Origin: Oscillospiraceae bacterium
GTDB lineage: Bacteria; Bacillota; Clostridia; Oscillospirales; Oscillospiraceae
Length of the DNA stretch: 37,747 bases
Assembly (NCBI GenBank): GCA_024697625.1
Contig: JAILFJ010000103.1
Coordinates: 1-37,747 of the forward strand
Reading direction: 5' to 3'
Below, piece by piece: positions 1-7,951 of this stretch. Every line of letters begins with the position of its first letter. The first letter of the stretch is position 1. The notes beneath the pieces were generated by a model, which worked only from the letters and a program-made list of their open reading frames with translations, made no database searches and was not told the DNA's origin. A program made the position numbers and the translations under genes.

Positions 1-68
1 CCATTCAAACTCCATATCCTGGACTGACTGCATCGCCGGCCACGATTTCGGTACAATCGGAAAGAATC

Positions 69-98
69 ACAGCCCACCTACTTGGGGCTGTATTTTTT
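69..98 (+). terminator. Hairpin with T-run, probable terminator of an upstream gene
   Basis: A 7-bp stem (ACAGCCC at 69-75 with GGGCTGT at 85-91) encloses a 9-base loop and is followed by a run of six T at 93-98. This fits an intrinsic terminator for a gene to the left of the window. The first 68 bases show no frame I can recognise. Confidence 0.5.
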
Positions 99-153
99 GC
101 TGGTCCCAGCTGTGATACTTTCCTTTGGAATTGTAGCATAATTATCGCTGAAA

Positions 154-162
154 TGATATAAT
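154..162 (+). promoter_or_regulatory. Extended -10 promoter for the TIR cassette
   Basis: TGATATAAT is a perfect extended -10 element (TG-n-TATAAT), 36 bases before the ATG at 198. No good -35 is seen at the usual distance (TTGTAG at 131-136 is 20 bases away), which is tolerated by extended -10 promoters. It would drive the three-gene cassette ending at the terminator near 4100. Confidence 0.5.
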
Positions 163-197
163 TGTTTTGTTACTCATATTTTGAAGGAGGGTATCAG

Positions 198-650
198 ATG
201 TCAGACTCGGTCAAACACAGCGCCTTCCCTGCATACGCCGGAACTGCCCCATATATTTTTATCTCATATGCGCACAGCGACTCTTATGATGTTCTGTCTG
301 TAGTGGGCGAGCTGCAGAGAGAGCACTATCGGGTATGGTACGACCAGGGGATTCTCCCCGGCAGCGCCTGGGATGAAAATGTTGCCGCAAGGCTACGTGA
401 CAGTCAGTGTGTCATTGCCTTTGTCTCCCGGGCATATACTGCCTCCGCGAACTGTCGGGATGAGCTCAGTCTCGCGCGTTCATTCGGGAAGAACACGGTC
501 CTGGTTCATCTGGACGACAGTCCCATGACTCCGGGTATGCGCATGCGCTACGGTCGTCTGTTCGCTCTTTTTCTTCACAGCATGCCGGAGGAAGAGTTTT
601 ATGAGAAACTTGCCTCCACAGAGAACATTGGTCTGACGAGGGAGGTCTGA
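198..650 (+). CDS. Stand-alone TIR-domain protein
   Basis: A 150-residue protein that is essentially one TIR domain. I start it at the ATG at 198, not the in-frame ATG at 162, because AAGGAGG lies at 184-190, seven bases before it; the earlier ATG has no such site and overlaps the -10 box. Box 1 reads YIFISYAHSD (residues 19-28), followed by VWYDQGILPG (47-56). The segment around residues 80-90 carries the Cys-Arg-Asp-Glu-Leu motif, whose Glu89 sits where TIR NAD hydrolases have their catalytic glutamate. Many bacterial TIR proteins cleave NAD or make cyclic ADP-ribose signals, often in phage defence; that is family knowledge, and activity here is inferred. The next gene, three bases after the stop, starts with a related TIR domain, so the two are probably translated together. 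Confidence 0.85.
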   Translation: MSDSVKHSAFPAYAGTAPYIFISYAHSDSYDVLSVVGELQREHYRVWYDQGILPGSAWDENVAARLRDSQCVIAFVSRAYTASANCRDELSLARSFGKNTVLVHLDDSPMTPGMRMRYGRLFALFLHSMPEEEFYEKLASTENIGLTREV

Positions 651-652
651 GT

Positions 653-3600
653 ATGGAAGCGCGCGCATACACCGGGAAAGGCCCCTATATCTTCATCAGT
701 TTTCATCCTGACGATCAGCAGCAGGCGGAGCAGATCATTCAGAAGATGCAGTACCGCGGCCTGCGGGTCTGGTTCGATTCCGGGATTGCTCCCGGTATTG
801 AACGTGATGAGGCAATCGCTGAGAGCATCGAGAACTGCGGTTCTTTCATCGCTCTCCTGTCCGAGAGCTATCTGCAGTCTCTGGATACCGTAGACGAGCT
901 GAACTTTGCCCGTGACCTGGATAAGGAGCAGACTCTGGTATATCTCACTCCCGCCGAACTGCCGGTCGGTATCCGGATGCGCATGTCCCGCCTGCAGAGC
1001 ATTCCCCATTACGATCTTCCTTCAGATGATGCCCTGATTGAAAAGATCCTCTCCGGTTCGGGCATAAACCGTTTTTACGGAATAGAAGACCGGACGCTTG
1101 CAGCGGAAGCGGAAGCTCTTTTTCAGCAGCTGGAATCATATTATCCGGAACACCTTGTTTTTGCGCTCGATAATATCGATCCGCAGCTCAGAGAAAAAAT
1201 CGCCGTTCTGTGTTCAAGGTCAGAGTTTGACAGCGTAGACGACCTGATGACCGCATACGGCTTCTCCAGGATCTCCGGTGAAGACGCGAAACAGTATCGG
1301 AGAAGCGTCGGATACCTTCCCGGCAGTGAGCCGGCCATCATTCAGCGCCCTCTCCGGAACGCCATTCAGACCCTCGAAGAATACTATCCCGACCATATCA
1401 TTGCCGACCAGCTGCCAAAGCTGCACAGGAATGTTTATGACCGTCTGCTTGCCCTTCATCAGTGGCTGGGATATCCGGATCTGAAGGAATTCCTGTCTGC
1501 ATACGGCTATCAGTATCTCTACGATCCGACTGTCGGCCGGGCAGCTCATTCTGCCGAAGAATATCAGGCTGTTCTGGATAATATGAGCAGTCGCTATGCT
1601 GATGGGGAACAGCCGGAAACCATGTATCAGCTGCTTCATGACTTCCCGCAGTACCGGGCTGTTCTGAAAACGATGCAGAATAACGCGTATGCTCTCTACG
1701 GCACCACCCTCAGAAGCCATCTGATCGCTGTGGGCATCCTTCGGGAGCGCGAGCAGGCGGAGAGCATCCCTGTTTCCCTGGCAAGAGCGCTTGAGGCTGT
1801 TGAACAGCGCGTCGGAGAAGATCAGTTCGAATCCGTAATCAGCCGTCTGGACGGAATGTCTCTTCGCGTGAACAAGGCTGGCCAGATCTATATCCGCCGC
1901 GCAGATGACTGCGGGGAAGAAGTGGATCTGCCGGATATCATTGATTTCATACAGTCCGGCGCGTTCGAGGCCCAGCTCGGCCTTCGCAGGATTGTGATTC
2001 CTTCCGGCTGCAGCGAAATCGGCGAAAACACGTTCCGGCACTGCGATTCTCTGGAGGAAGTTGTTCTGCCGGAGGGATTATCCCGCATCGAACCCGGCAC
2101 ATTTGAAAGCTGTTCTAGCCTGCGGGAAATCACCATTCCGGCATCTGTTCAGAAGATCCTTCCCCATGCGTTTCTGAACTGCAGCAGCCTGGACACCGTT
2201 CACCTCCTGAATCCGAAAACCAGTATCTACACCGGAGCATTTGAAGGCTGTCCCTTCACTCCGCCCCGTAATCATCCCGATAATGTCGAATTCCTGTACA
2301 GCGTTGACAGGAAGAACCGCGCAACGATTACCGGATTCCGCGGCTCCGCGGAGATTCTTGAAATCCCGGACCTTCTGGACGGGCACCCTGTCGTCGGTAT
2401 TGAAAAGGGGACCTTTGCCGGTCGGGCGGATCTCCGTGAAGTGAGTATGGGAGATTCCATTTCCCAGCTTCCCGGCGACGTATTCAGGGACTGCGTCAAT
2501 CTGGAGCGGGTGCATATCTCCAATGCTGTTTCCAAGCTGATCCCCAGCACCTTCAGCGGCTGTTCAGCTCTTCTTGAAGTGAACATCCCCGACGCCCTCA
2601 CGGAACTGAAGCGCAACACGTTCAAAGACGCTCAGCTGGAAGCGCTGCACATTGGAAATTCCATTCGGCTTTTCGATCCAAACGCATTCTTCAAAGGTGA
2701 ATTCGACCTCACTACCGGGAAACTCATCAAAGCGAAAAGCATCCGTTCCATCGATGTCAGTCCGGAAAACCCGTGGCTCAGAGCGCAGGGCACCTGTGTT
2801 TTCTCGGCCGACGGAAAAACGCTGATCTGCGATCTGGGAGACACGGCAGAATATGTCATCCCTGACGGGGTTGAGGAAATTGGCGACAGCGCCTTCATGC
2901 GCAACCCGCACCTGGTTTCCGTCACATTCCCGAATTCTCTCAGGAAGATCGGAGTATCTGCATTTGCCGAAACCGGACTCAGTTCTGTCTCCTTCCCTCC
3001 GTCTCTTGAAACGGTCTGTGAAAAGGCTTTCAGTTTCTGTCGTTCCCTGCAGGAGGCTGTCTTCCCGGAGGGTCTGGCGGAGATCGGAGACCAGGCATTT
3101 GAAGGCTGTCCTGTCCGGTCCGTTGTTCTCCCTGCCTCGCTCCGCCAGCTGGGGAAGAATGCCTTTCCCATCCTGTCTGTTTTTCAGGGAGAGGCTGCTC
3201 AGGATTTCTCCGTTGCACCGGGAAACCCGGTGTATCATACCGACGGGCTGGTGCTCTACCGCAGCACGGGAGAAGGCAAGGCACTCGTAAAGGGCTACAG
3301 CCGGGATCTGCGTCTGCGGCCGGAAGGCATCATGAATGCAGGCGTGCGTTATGCTGTTGAACCCGGTACAACCATAATAGAGGAAAATGCATTCTTCCGC
3401 TGCGGCAACCTGACTGTTGTTGTCTTTCCTGACAGTCTGAAGTCTGTCGCCGCAAGAGCTTTTATGGAATGCAGCCGGCTGGAAAAGGCTGACCTGCCCC
3501 CTGATGCGGAAGCGGATCCATCCGCGTTTCTTGGGGCAAAACTTTCGAGCCCCGATTCCGGCGACGCCCCGCAGTTTGCCGGAAATACAGCCTCTGATAA

Positions 3601-3814
3601 GATCAGCAGGATTCCCGTAGTGGATGATAATCTGCTGAGCATGGGCTACAATGCGGGCTCCGGGACACTTGAAGTAGAGTTTAAGAGCCATGTCGTCTAC
3701 CAGTACTTTAACGTTCCGGAAAGCGTCTGGCTGGAGCTGGAAGCCTCCCCGGAGCCCGGAAAATACTATTATCATCAGATCCGCAGCCGATTCCTGTCAC
3801 AGCGCATTGATTAA
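653..3814 (+). CDS. TIR - helical repeats - BspA-like LRR - KTSC multidomain protein
   Basis: A 1053-residue protein. Residues 10-135 are a TIR domain (YIFISF at 12-17, VWFDSGIAPG at 39-48, putative catalytic Glu82 in DELNFAR). About residues 155-350 hold three copies of a roughly 50-residue unit; the first two share YYPEH/YYPDH near their start and an AYGF/AYGY end, and the third is looser. About residues 400-960 are LRR_5 (BspA-like) repeats with the usual IP..v..Ig..aF..C..L pattern, partly degenerate. The last 64 residues are a KTSC domain (PF13619-like). No signal peptide is seen, so it is probably cytoplasmic. AGGGAGGT at 639-646 precedes the start. The layout of effector at one end, repeats in the middle and a small domain at the other recalls NLR-like sensors. 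An NBS/NTPase domain is absent, so a function as sensor plus NADase is inference only. Confidence 0.85.
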   Translation: MEARAYTGKGPYIFISFHPDDQQQAEQIIQKMQYRGLRVWFDSGIAPGIERDEAIAESIENCGSFIALLSESYLQSLDTVDELNFARDLDKEQTLVYLTPAELPVGIRMRMSRLQSIPHYDLPSDDALIEKILSGSGINRFYGIEDRTLAAEAEALFQQLESYYPEHLVFALDNIDPQLREKIAVLCSRSEFDSVDDLMTAYGFSRISGEDAKQYRRSVGYLPGSEPAIIQRPLRNAIQTLEEYYPDHIIADQLPKLHRNVYDRLLALHQWLGYPDLKEFLSAYGYQYLYDPTVGRAAHSAEEYQAVLDNMSSRYADGEQPETMYQLLHDFPQYRAVLKTMQNNAYALYGTTLRSHLIAVGILREREQAESIPVSLARALEAVEQRVGEDQFESVISRLDGMSLRVNKAGQIYIRRADDCGEEVDLPDIIDFIQSGAFEAQLGLRRIVIPSGCSEIGENTFRHCDSLEEVVLPEGLSRIEPGTFESCSSLREITIPASVQKILPHAFLNCSSLDTVHLLNPKTSIYTGAFEGCPFTPPRNHPDNVEFLYSVDRKNRATITGFRGSAEILEIPDLLDGHPVVGIEKGTFAGRADLREVSMGDSISQLPGDVFRDCVNLERVHISNAVSKLIPSTFSGCSALLEVNIPDALTELKRNTFKDAQLEALHIGNSIRLFDPNAFFKGEFDLTTGKLIKAKSIRSIDVSPENPWLRAQGTCVFSADGKTLICDLGDTAEYVIPDGVEEIGDSAFMRNPHLVSVTFPNSLRKIGVSAFAETGLSSVSFPPSLETVCEKAFSFCRSLQEAVFPEGLAEIGDQAFEGCPVRSVVLPASLRQLGKNAFPILSVFQGEAAQDFSVAPGNPVYHTDGLVLYRSTGEGKALVKGYSRDLRLRPEGIMNAGVRYAVEPGTTIIEENAFFRCGNLTVVVFPDSLKSVAARAFMECSRLEKADLPPDAEADPSAFLGAKLSSPDSGDAPQFAGNTASDKISRIPVVDDNLLSMGYNAGSGTLEVEFKSHVVYQYFNVPESVWLELEASPEPGKYYYHQIRSRFLSQRID

Positions 3815-3833
3815 CCTGAAAGGATGAAAGAAA

Positions 3834-4046
3834 ATGGACCGTATTCCCGTAGAATCCTCCAACCTCAGAAGCATCGGCTATGACGCCGCATCGCAGACCT
3901 TTGAAGTCGAGTTCAAATCACATGCCGTGTATCAGTATTATAACGTCCCAGAGAACATCTGGCTTGAGCTGGAGGCAGCTCCTTCCAAGGGCAAGTACTA
4001 CAGCAGCCAGATCAAGGATCGCTTTCTGTCCCAGCGCATTTCCTGA
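3834..4046 (+). CDS. Stand-alone KTSC-domain protein
   Basis: A 70-residue protein consisting of a single KTSC domain, a small domain named from the C-terminus of some lysyl-tRNA synthetases and also found alone in bacteria. By eye it matches the C-terminal domain of the preceding protein at 42 of 60 aligned positions, including the shared VEFKSH, WLELEA and RFLSQRI segments, so one is a duplicate of the other. GAAAGGATG at 3818-3826 serves as ribosome binding site. It lies 19 bases after the big TIR-LRR gene and is the last gene before the terminator at 4079. Its biochemical role is not known; it may interact with, or compete with, its copy in the large protein. Confidence 0.8.
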   Translation: MDRIPVESSNLRSIGYDAASQTFEVEFKSHAVYQYYNVPENIWLELEAAPSKGKYYSSQIKDRFLSQRIS

Positions 4047-4078
4047 ACAGCCTGTTCTGACAGAGTCTGCAGCTTTCG

Positions 4079-4116
4079 CCGTGCAGCCGTTTTCTATATG
4101 GCTGCACGGTTTTTTA
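4079..4116 (+). terminator. Intrinsic terminator of the TIR/KTSC cassette
   Basis: A perfect 10-bp stem (4079-4088 with 4100-4109, CCGTGCAGCC/GGCTGCACGG) and an 11-base loop are followed directly by a T-rich tail (4110-4115). It lies 33 bases after the KTSC stop and separates this cassette from the next. Confidence 0.9.
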
Positions 4117-4169
4117 TTCGGAGCCCTTTGACGAAGCCATCAGCTCGCCTGCATCTCCTGAATTATCGG

Positions 4170-4198
4170 TTGAAAACGCAGGTTGTTACAGCTATAAT
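4170..4198 (+). promoter_or_regulatory. Sigma-70/A type promoter for the LRR-DUF4132 gene
   Basis: TTGAAA (4170-4175), a 17-base spacer and a perfect TATAAT (4193-4198) lie 42 bases before the ATG at 4241. This is one of the strongest promoter-like matches in the window. No clear operator is seen beside it. Confidence 0.8.
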
Positions 4199-4240
4199 GG
4201 AATCACATACTCGGAAACACAAACACAGGAGGGACAGCGC

Positions 4241-6571
4241 ATGAGTTATCCCGGCGATTTTGTTATTAAAAACGGCGTACTGAAAAAATACAAAGGCCCC
4301 GGCGGGGTTGTGGTCATCCCGGAGGGCGTGACGAGCATTGGCAACTATGCGTTCTATGGCTGCCGTAGTCTGACGAGCGTGACGATCCCGGAAGGTGTGA
4401 CGAGCATCGGCGACAGTGCGTTCTATGACTCCAGCAGCCTGATAGGCGTGACGATCCCGGAGGGCGTAACGAGCATTGGCGACAGGGCGTTTTCTTTTTG
4501 CATAAGTATGACGGAAGTAACGATTCCGGCAAGCGTGGGGAGCATCGGCGACGGGGCGTTCTTCGGCTGTAGAAACGCAGTGTTTTCAGGAAGCTTTCTG
4601 GCGGCACGGAAGGAACTTCCTACCTATTATCTCCAGTTCTTTGAAAAGACTGAGAAGACGCCGGAGCTTCTTGCCTGCCGAATGCTCTATCAATCAGGCA
4701 AACTGTGGAAGGACGCGCTCACGGACGCCGCCGAGAAAGCAGACAAGGCCGCGATTATTCGGGTCATGCTGCATCTTCTGGAGGAAGAGGGCGGAGAGAA
4801 ACCAGCCGCAAAGATTGCCGGCACGGTACTCGACTATCTCGAGGAACTCGACATCGAAGAGATGAAGGGCGCCTATGCGGTGCTGCGCAAAGGCAATTAC
4901 AAGGCCTTGCGCAACCTGGTTCTGGACGAGGGTTTCCAGAACAAATGGCTCAAGCTGACCGGCAAGGAGGACAGAGCGGAAACCGGATCAAAGAACCCGA
5001 TCGAGGAGCTCGCAGAGAAAAACTGGCGGACGACAGATGCTGTGAAGAAGCTGAGGAAGTTCGTCAAGGAAGGGATCCGCTACCGGGATTCGGACTCGAT
5101 ATGCCCGCCGAACGTTCTGATCTTCCTGGTGAGCGAGTATGCAGACCAGCTCGATGAACCGGAAAAACTTCCGATCAGATTATATGACACCTACTATCCC
5201 CAGGGCATCCATATCTCGGAGACGGCCGATCAGATCGCCGCGGCGCTGGATACCGAGCAGCTCAGAGAGAAGCTGGAGTTTCTTGCCTATCTGGACAAGT
5301 CCTTCCGAAATGGTTTCGTCCTGGCTCTTGCCAGATATGGCTCCGGCAGACAGATTTCCCATCTCAGCAGCGAGATGCGGGAGCGGGCCAATTGGGGCAG
5401 GCATGGCGTCGCCGGCCGGCAGGATGTAATGATCGCCCGCGGAGCGCTGATGCTCAGTGAGACTCGCGAGGCTATGATTGCTCTTGATAAGGATGGCTCG
5501 CTCGAGAACTATGCGAAAATGCGAGGTACCGACGCAGAGACGATCCGCGACACGGTTCTGGCTGACTTCGGCTTTGACCAGGCTGGGAAGAAGACCTACG
5601 ACCTGGGAGGCAACCGGGTCTCTGTCTCCGTGGACTCTGATCTCACACTCCGTCTCTATGATGAAGGTGCAAAGAAGACGGTAAAATCCATTCCCAGGAA
5701 AAACGCGGATCCTGCCCTGCTTGAAGCGGCAAAAGCGGATGTGTCCGATCTGAAGAAGAATATCAAGCGTGTGATTACACACAGACGGGATGTTGTCTTT
5801 GACGACTTTCTCTCCGGTGTGGAACGTGACGCAGCCAAGTGGAAAAAGATCTATCTGTCTAATCCTGTTCTGCGCGCCCTGGCCAGGCTGATCGTATGGG
5901 AACAGGCGGGCAGGCGCTTCACAGTGGATGAAACGGGAACCGTCGACTGCTCGGATGCTCCTTTTACCGTTGCAGACGATGTTCCGATCAGGGTCGCACA
6001 TCCTCTGGAGCTGCCGTCGGAAGAAATCAAGGCATGGCAGGACTACTTCATGAGGCACGCTCTGAAGCAGCCCTTTGAGCAGATCTGGGAGCCGGTCTAT
6101 GATCCCGCAGAGATCGGGGCCGACCGCTATCAGGGTGCAGAGCTGCCGATCTATCGCTTTGCCAACAAGGACCGGCACGGCATCCACTCTTATGGCCTGA
6201 CGGCATACTCAGAGGACTATGGCTTTGAGCTGGATGACTGCGACCTGGATTACGAGGGCTCAACCTCGCGGATCATTCCGGGCGAGACGGATGATGAGAC
6301 CTATACCCTCGGCGCCTTCCGGCTGGAAAAGCTGACCAGGCGCTCCAATCACATCATCTTTGTGCTGGACAAGTGGACCATCCTCGACCGTATTGAGAAC
6401 AATGACGGCAGTATCGCGGCGCTGCTTCCCGCCTTCACCTTGGCCCAGCTCACGGAGTTTATCCGCCTGGCCAACGAGAAAGGCAGCAGCAACAGTCTTG
6501 CAGTGCTGATGGACTATAAGAACAGGAACTTTGCAGAGGCGGATCCCTTTGCGGAATTCACGCTCGACTGA
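4241..6571 (+). CDS. LRR_5 - DUF4132 protein
   Basis: A 776-residue protein. Residues 25-118 carry four 23-residue BspA-like LRR units (IPEGVTSIG...AF..C..L). A long helical region follows, and the C-terminal part is a DUF4132 domain. The DUF4132 signature is seen as NPVLRALARLIVWEQ (near residue 540), a HPLEL segment (near 588) and QPFEQIWEPVY (near 611). DUF4132 also occurs in E. coli MolR-type and WGR-domain proteins and has no settled function. The same C-terminal domain, and the helical stretch starting LYQSGKLWKDA, recur in the 1492-residue protein at 17389-21867. AGGAGGG at 4227-4233 precedes the start. The next LRR gene begins 13 bases after the stop and is likely co-transcribed. No export signal is seen, unlike surface BspA proteins, so a cytoplasmic role is likely. 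Confidence 0.8.
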   Translation: MSYPGDFVIKNGVLKKYKGPGGVVVIPEGVTSIGNYAFYGCRSLTSVTIPEGVTSIGDSAFYDSSSLIGVTIPEGVTSIGDRAFSFCISMTEVTIPASVGSIGDGAFFGCRNAVFSGSFLAARKELPTYYLQFFEKTEKTPELLACRMLYQSGKLWKDALTDAAEKADKAAIIRVMLHLLEEEGGEKPAAKIAGTVLDYLEELDIEEMKGAYAVLRKGNYKALRNLVLDEGFQNKWLKLTGKEDRAETGSKNPIEELAEKNWRTTDAVKKLRKFVKEGIRYRDSDSICPPNVLIFLVSEYADQLDEPEKLPIRLYDTYYPQGIHISETADQIAAALDTEQLREKLEFLAYLDKSFRNGFVLALARYGSGRQISHLSSEMRERANWGRHGVAGRQDVMIARGALMLSETREAMIALDKDGSLENYAKMRGTDAETIRDTVLADFGFDQAGKKTYDLGGNRVSVSVDSDLTLRLYDEGAKKTVKSIPRKNADPALLEAAKADVSDLKKNIKRVITHRRDVVFDDFLSGVERDAAKWKKIYLSNPVLRALARLIVWEQAGRRFTVDETGTVDCSDAPFTVADDVPIRVAHPLELPSEEIKAWQDYFMRHALKQPFEQIWEPVYDPAEIGADRYQGAELPIYRFANKDRHGIHSYGLTAYSEDYGFELDDCDLDYEGSTSRIIPGETDDETYTLGAFRLEKLTRRSNHIIFVLDKWTILDRIENNDGSIAALLPAFTLAQLTEFIRLANEKGSSNSLAVLMDYKNRNFAEADPFAEFTLD

Positions 6572-6584
6572 GGGAGGCGTAAAA

Positions 6585-7796
6585 ATGGCAAATATCAAGA
6601 TTGACCGGACGAGGCTCATGACCCTTGCCGTCGCAGCGCGTGAGGGAAACGCAGAGAGCGGGGCAGAGCTTGCGTCGCTGCTGGAAAAGTTTGGAAAGAA
6701 AGCACTGCAGGAAACGGCAGCGGAGAATCCTGAACTGCTGCTCTTTATGGCGGAGCGCGCCATGATCCCGATGGAGGATATCGACAAGTACCTGGTTGAC
6801 GTCTCCTGGATCGACTATCCGGCTGTGATTGAAACGCTCCTGCGGTATAAGAAGAATCCGCCCAGTGCTCAGACTGAGGCGGCTGAACTGCAGAAAGCCG
6901 CAGCCGCGGCGGATCCGAAGAACGACTGGATGACCGAAAAACTGCCTGACGGCACGCTGAAGCTGGTATCCTACAAGGGCGAGGAAAAGGACATTGTGGT
7001 TCCTGCAAAGCTCGGCAAAGCGACGGTCTCCACCATCGGGGCCTTTGCGTTCACCCCGAAAAAGCCACGCCTGAAAAAGGACCTGAGTGTGCTCAGAGCA
7101 CAGATCCGGAGCGTTGAGATCCCAGAGGGAATTACCACAATCGAAGGCGATCCAGGCGATAAGCAGTGGGGCTGGATTTATATCGGTATGTTTGAAGGCT
7201 GTGACAAGCTGAAAAAAGTCCAGCTGCCGAACAGCGTAAAAGATATCCCCAGAGGCATGTTCCTTCGCAGCGGGATCAGCGAGATCGTCCTCCCGGAATC
7301 TCTGGAAACAATCGGAGAAAAAGCCTTCGGGGAATGCGTGAAGCTCAGAAGCATTACGATGCCATCCCATATCAAAGAACTTGGTCAAAATCTGTTTACG
7401 CAATCAATGCTTGAGGAGTTCTATTGGCCAGAAAATGACGGAACAACAACTCTTCCTTCCTACATGTTCTCCTGGTGCAGAAATCTTCGGAGAATCGAGC
7501 TTCCCAAGAATCTCACGGTTATTGATTCCTCGGCCTTTACAGGCTGTGTCGAGCTGGAGGAGCTGCATATCCCCGAGGGAGTACGTGCAATCAAGGACAG
7601 AACCTTCTACGGTTGCAAGAAGCTCAAGCGTCTGTATCTCCCGGCTTCAGTCGAAAGCATTGACCCGGGAAAACGAGAACGGTATTTGGATTCCAGAACC
7701 TTCGCCAACTGTGAAAAGCTTGTGATCTATGCGCCGGCTGGGAGCTATGCTGAGACCTTTTCAAGAAAAAACAACATCCCCTTTGTGGCTGTTTAA
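6585..7796 (+). CDS. BspA-like LRR_5 protein
   Basis: A 403-residue protein. I start it at ATG 6585 because GGGAGGC lies at 6573-6579; an in-frame ATG at 6531 lies inside the upstream gene and has no site. Residues 1-110 are helical and rich in Ala, Glu and Lys, resembling the helical modules of the neighbouring LRR proteins. Residues from about 140 to the end are irregular LRR_5 repeats with the I.IPEGV..I...F.GC..L pattern. They close with a capping motif typical of the family (YAPAGSYAETF, then a short tail). No signal peptide or anchor is present. It is the second gene of the promoter at 4170 and probably works with the LRR-DUF4132 protein; the ligand is unknown. Confidence 0.8.
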   Translation: MANIKIDRTRLMTLAVAAREGNAESGAELASLLEKFGKKALQETAAENPELLLFMAERAMIPMEDIDKYLVDVSWIDYPAVIETLLRYKKNPPSAQTEAAELQKAAAAADPKNDWMTEKLPDGTLKLVSYKGEEKDIVVPAKLGKATVSTIGAFAFTPKKPRLKKDLSVLRAQIRSVEIPEGITTIEGDPGDKQWGWIYIGMFEGCDKLKKVQLPNSVKDIPRGMFLRSGISEIVLPESLETIGEKAFGECVKLRSITMPSHIKELGQNLFTQSMLEEFYWPENDGTTTLPSYMFSWCRNLRRIELPKNLTVIDSSAFTGCVELEELHIPEGVRAIKDRTFYGCKKLKRLYLPASVESIDPGKRERYLDSRTFANCEKLVIYAPAGSYAETFSRKNNIPFVAV

Positions 7797-7871
7797 CAAT
7801 AGTTGCGAGATAATGCTTATTCTTACTGCATGATCAACAGAAGACCAAATGCGAAACAACAGCAGGATGTC

Positions 7872-7900
7872 GCAGAAATGCGGCAGCTTTGCATTTCTGC
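7872..7900. other. Hairpin between convergent genes
   Basis: A perfect 10-bp inverted repeat (GCAGAAATGC at 7872-7881, GCATTTCTGC at 7891-7900) with a 9-base loop lies between the ends of the + strand LRR gene and the - strand DUF6273-LRR gene. There is no T-run on either side, so it is a weak candidate for a bidirectional terminator or an mRNA 3'-end stabiliser. Nothing else is seen in the 155-base gap. Confidence 0.4.
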
Positions 7901-7951
7901 AGTATCCTCTGATTATTGAATGGCTCTGAACATGAACATTCAGACCTGGTC

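Noticed and set aside
4241..6571. Surface BspA-type adhesin
   Set aside because: The LRR proteins in this window have no signal peptide, membrane anchor or sorting motif.
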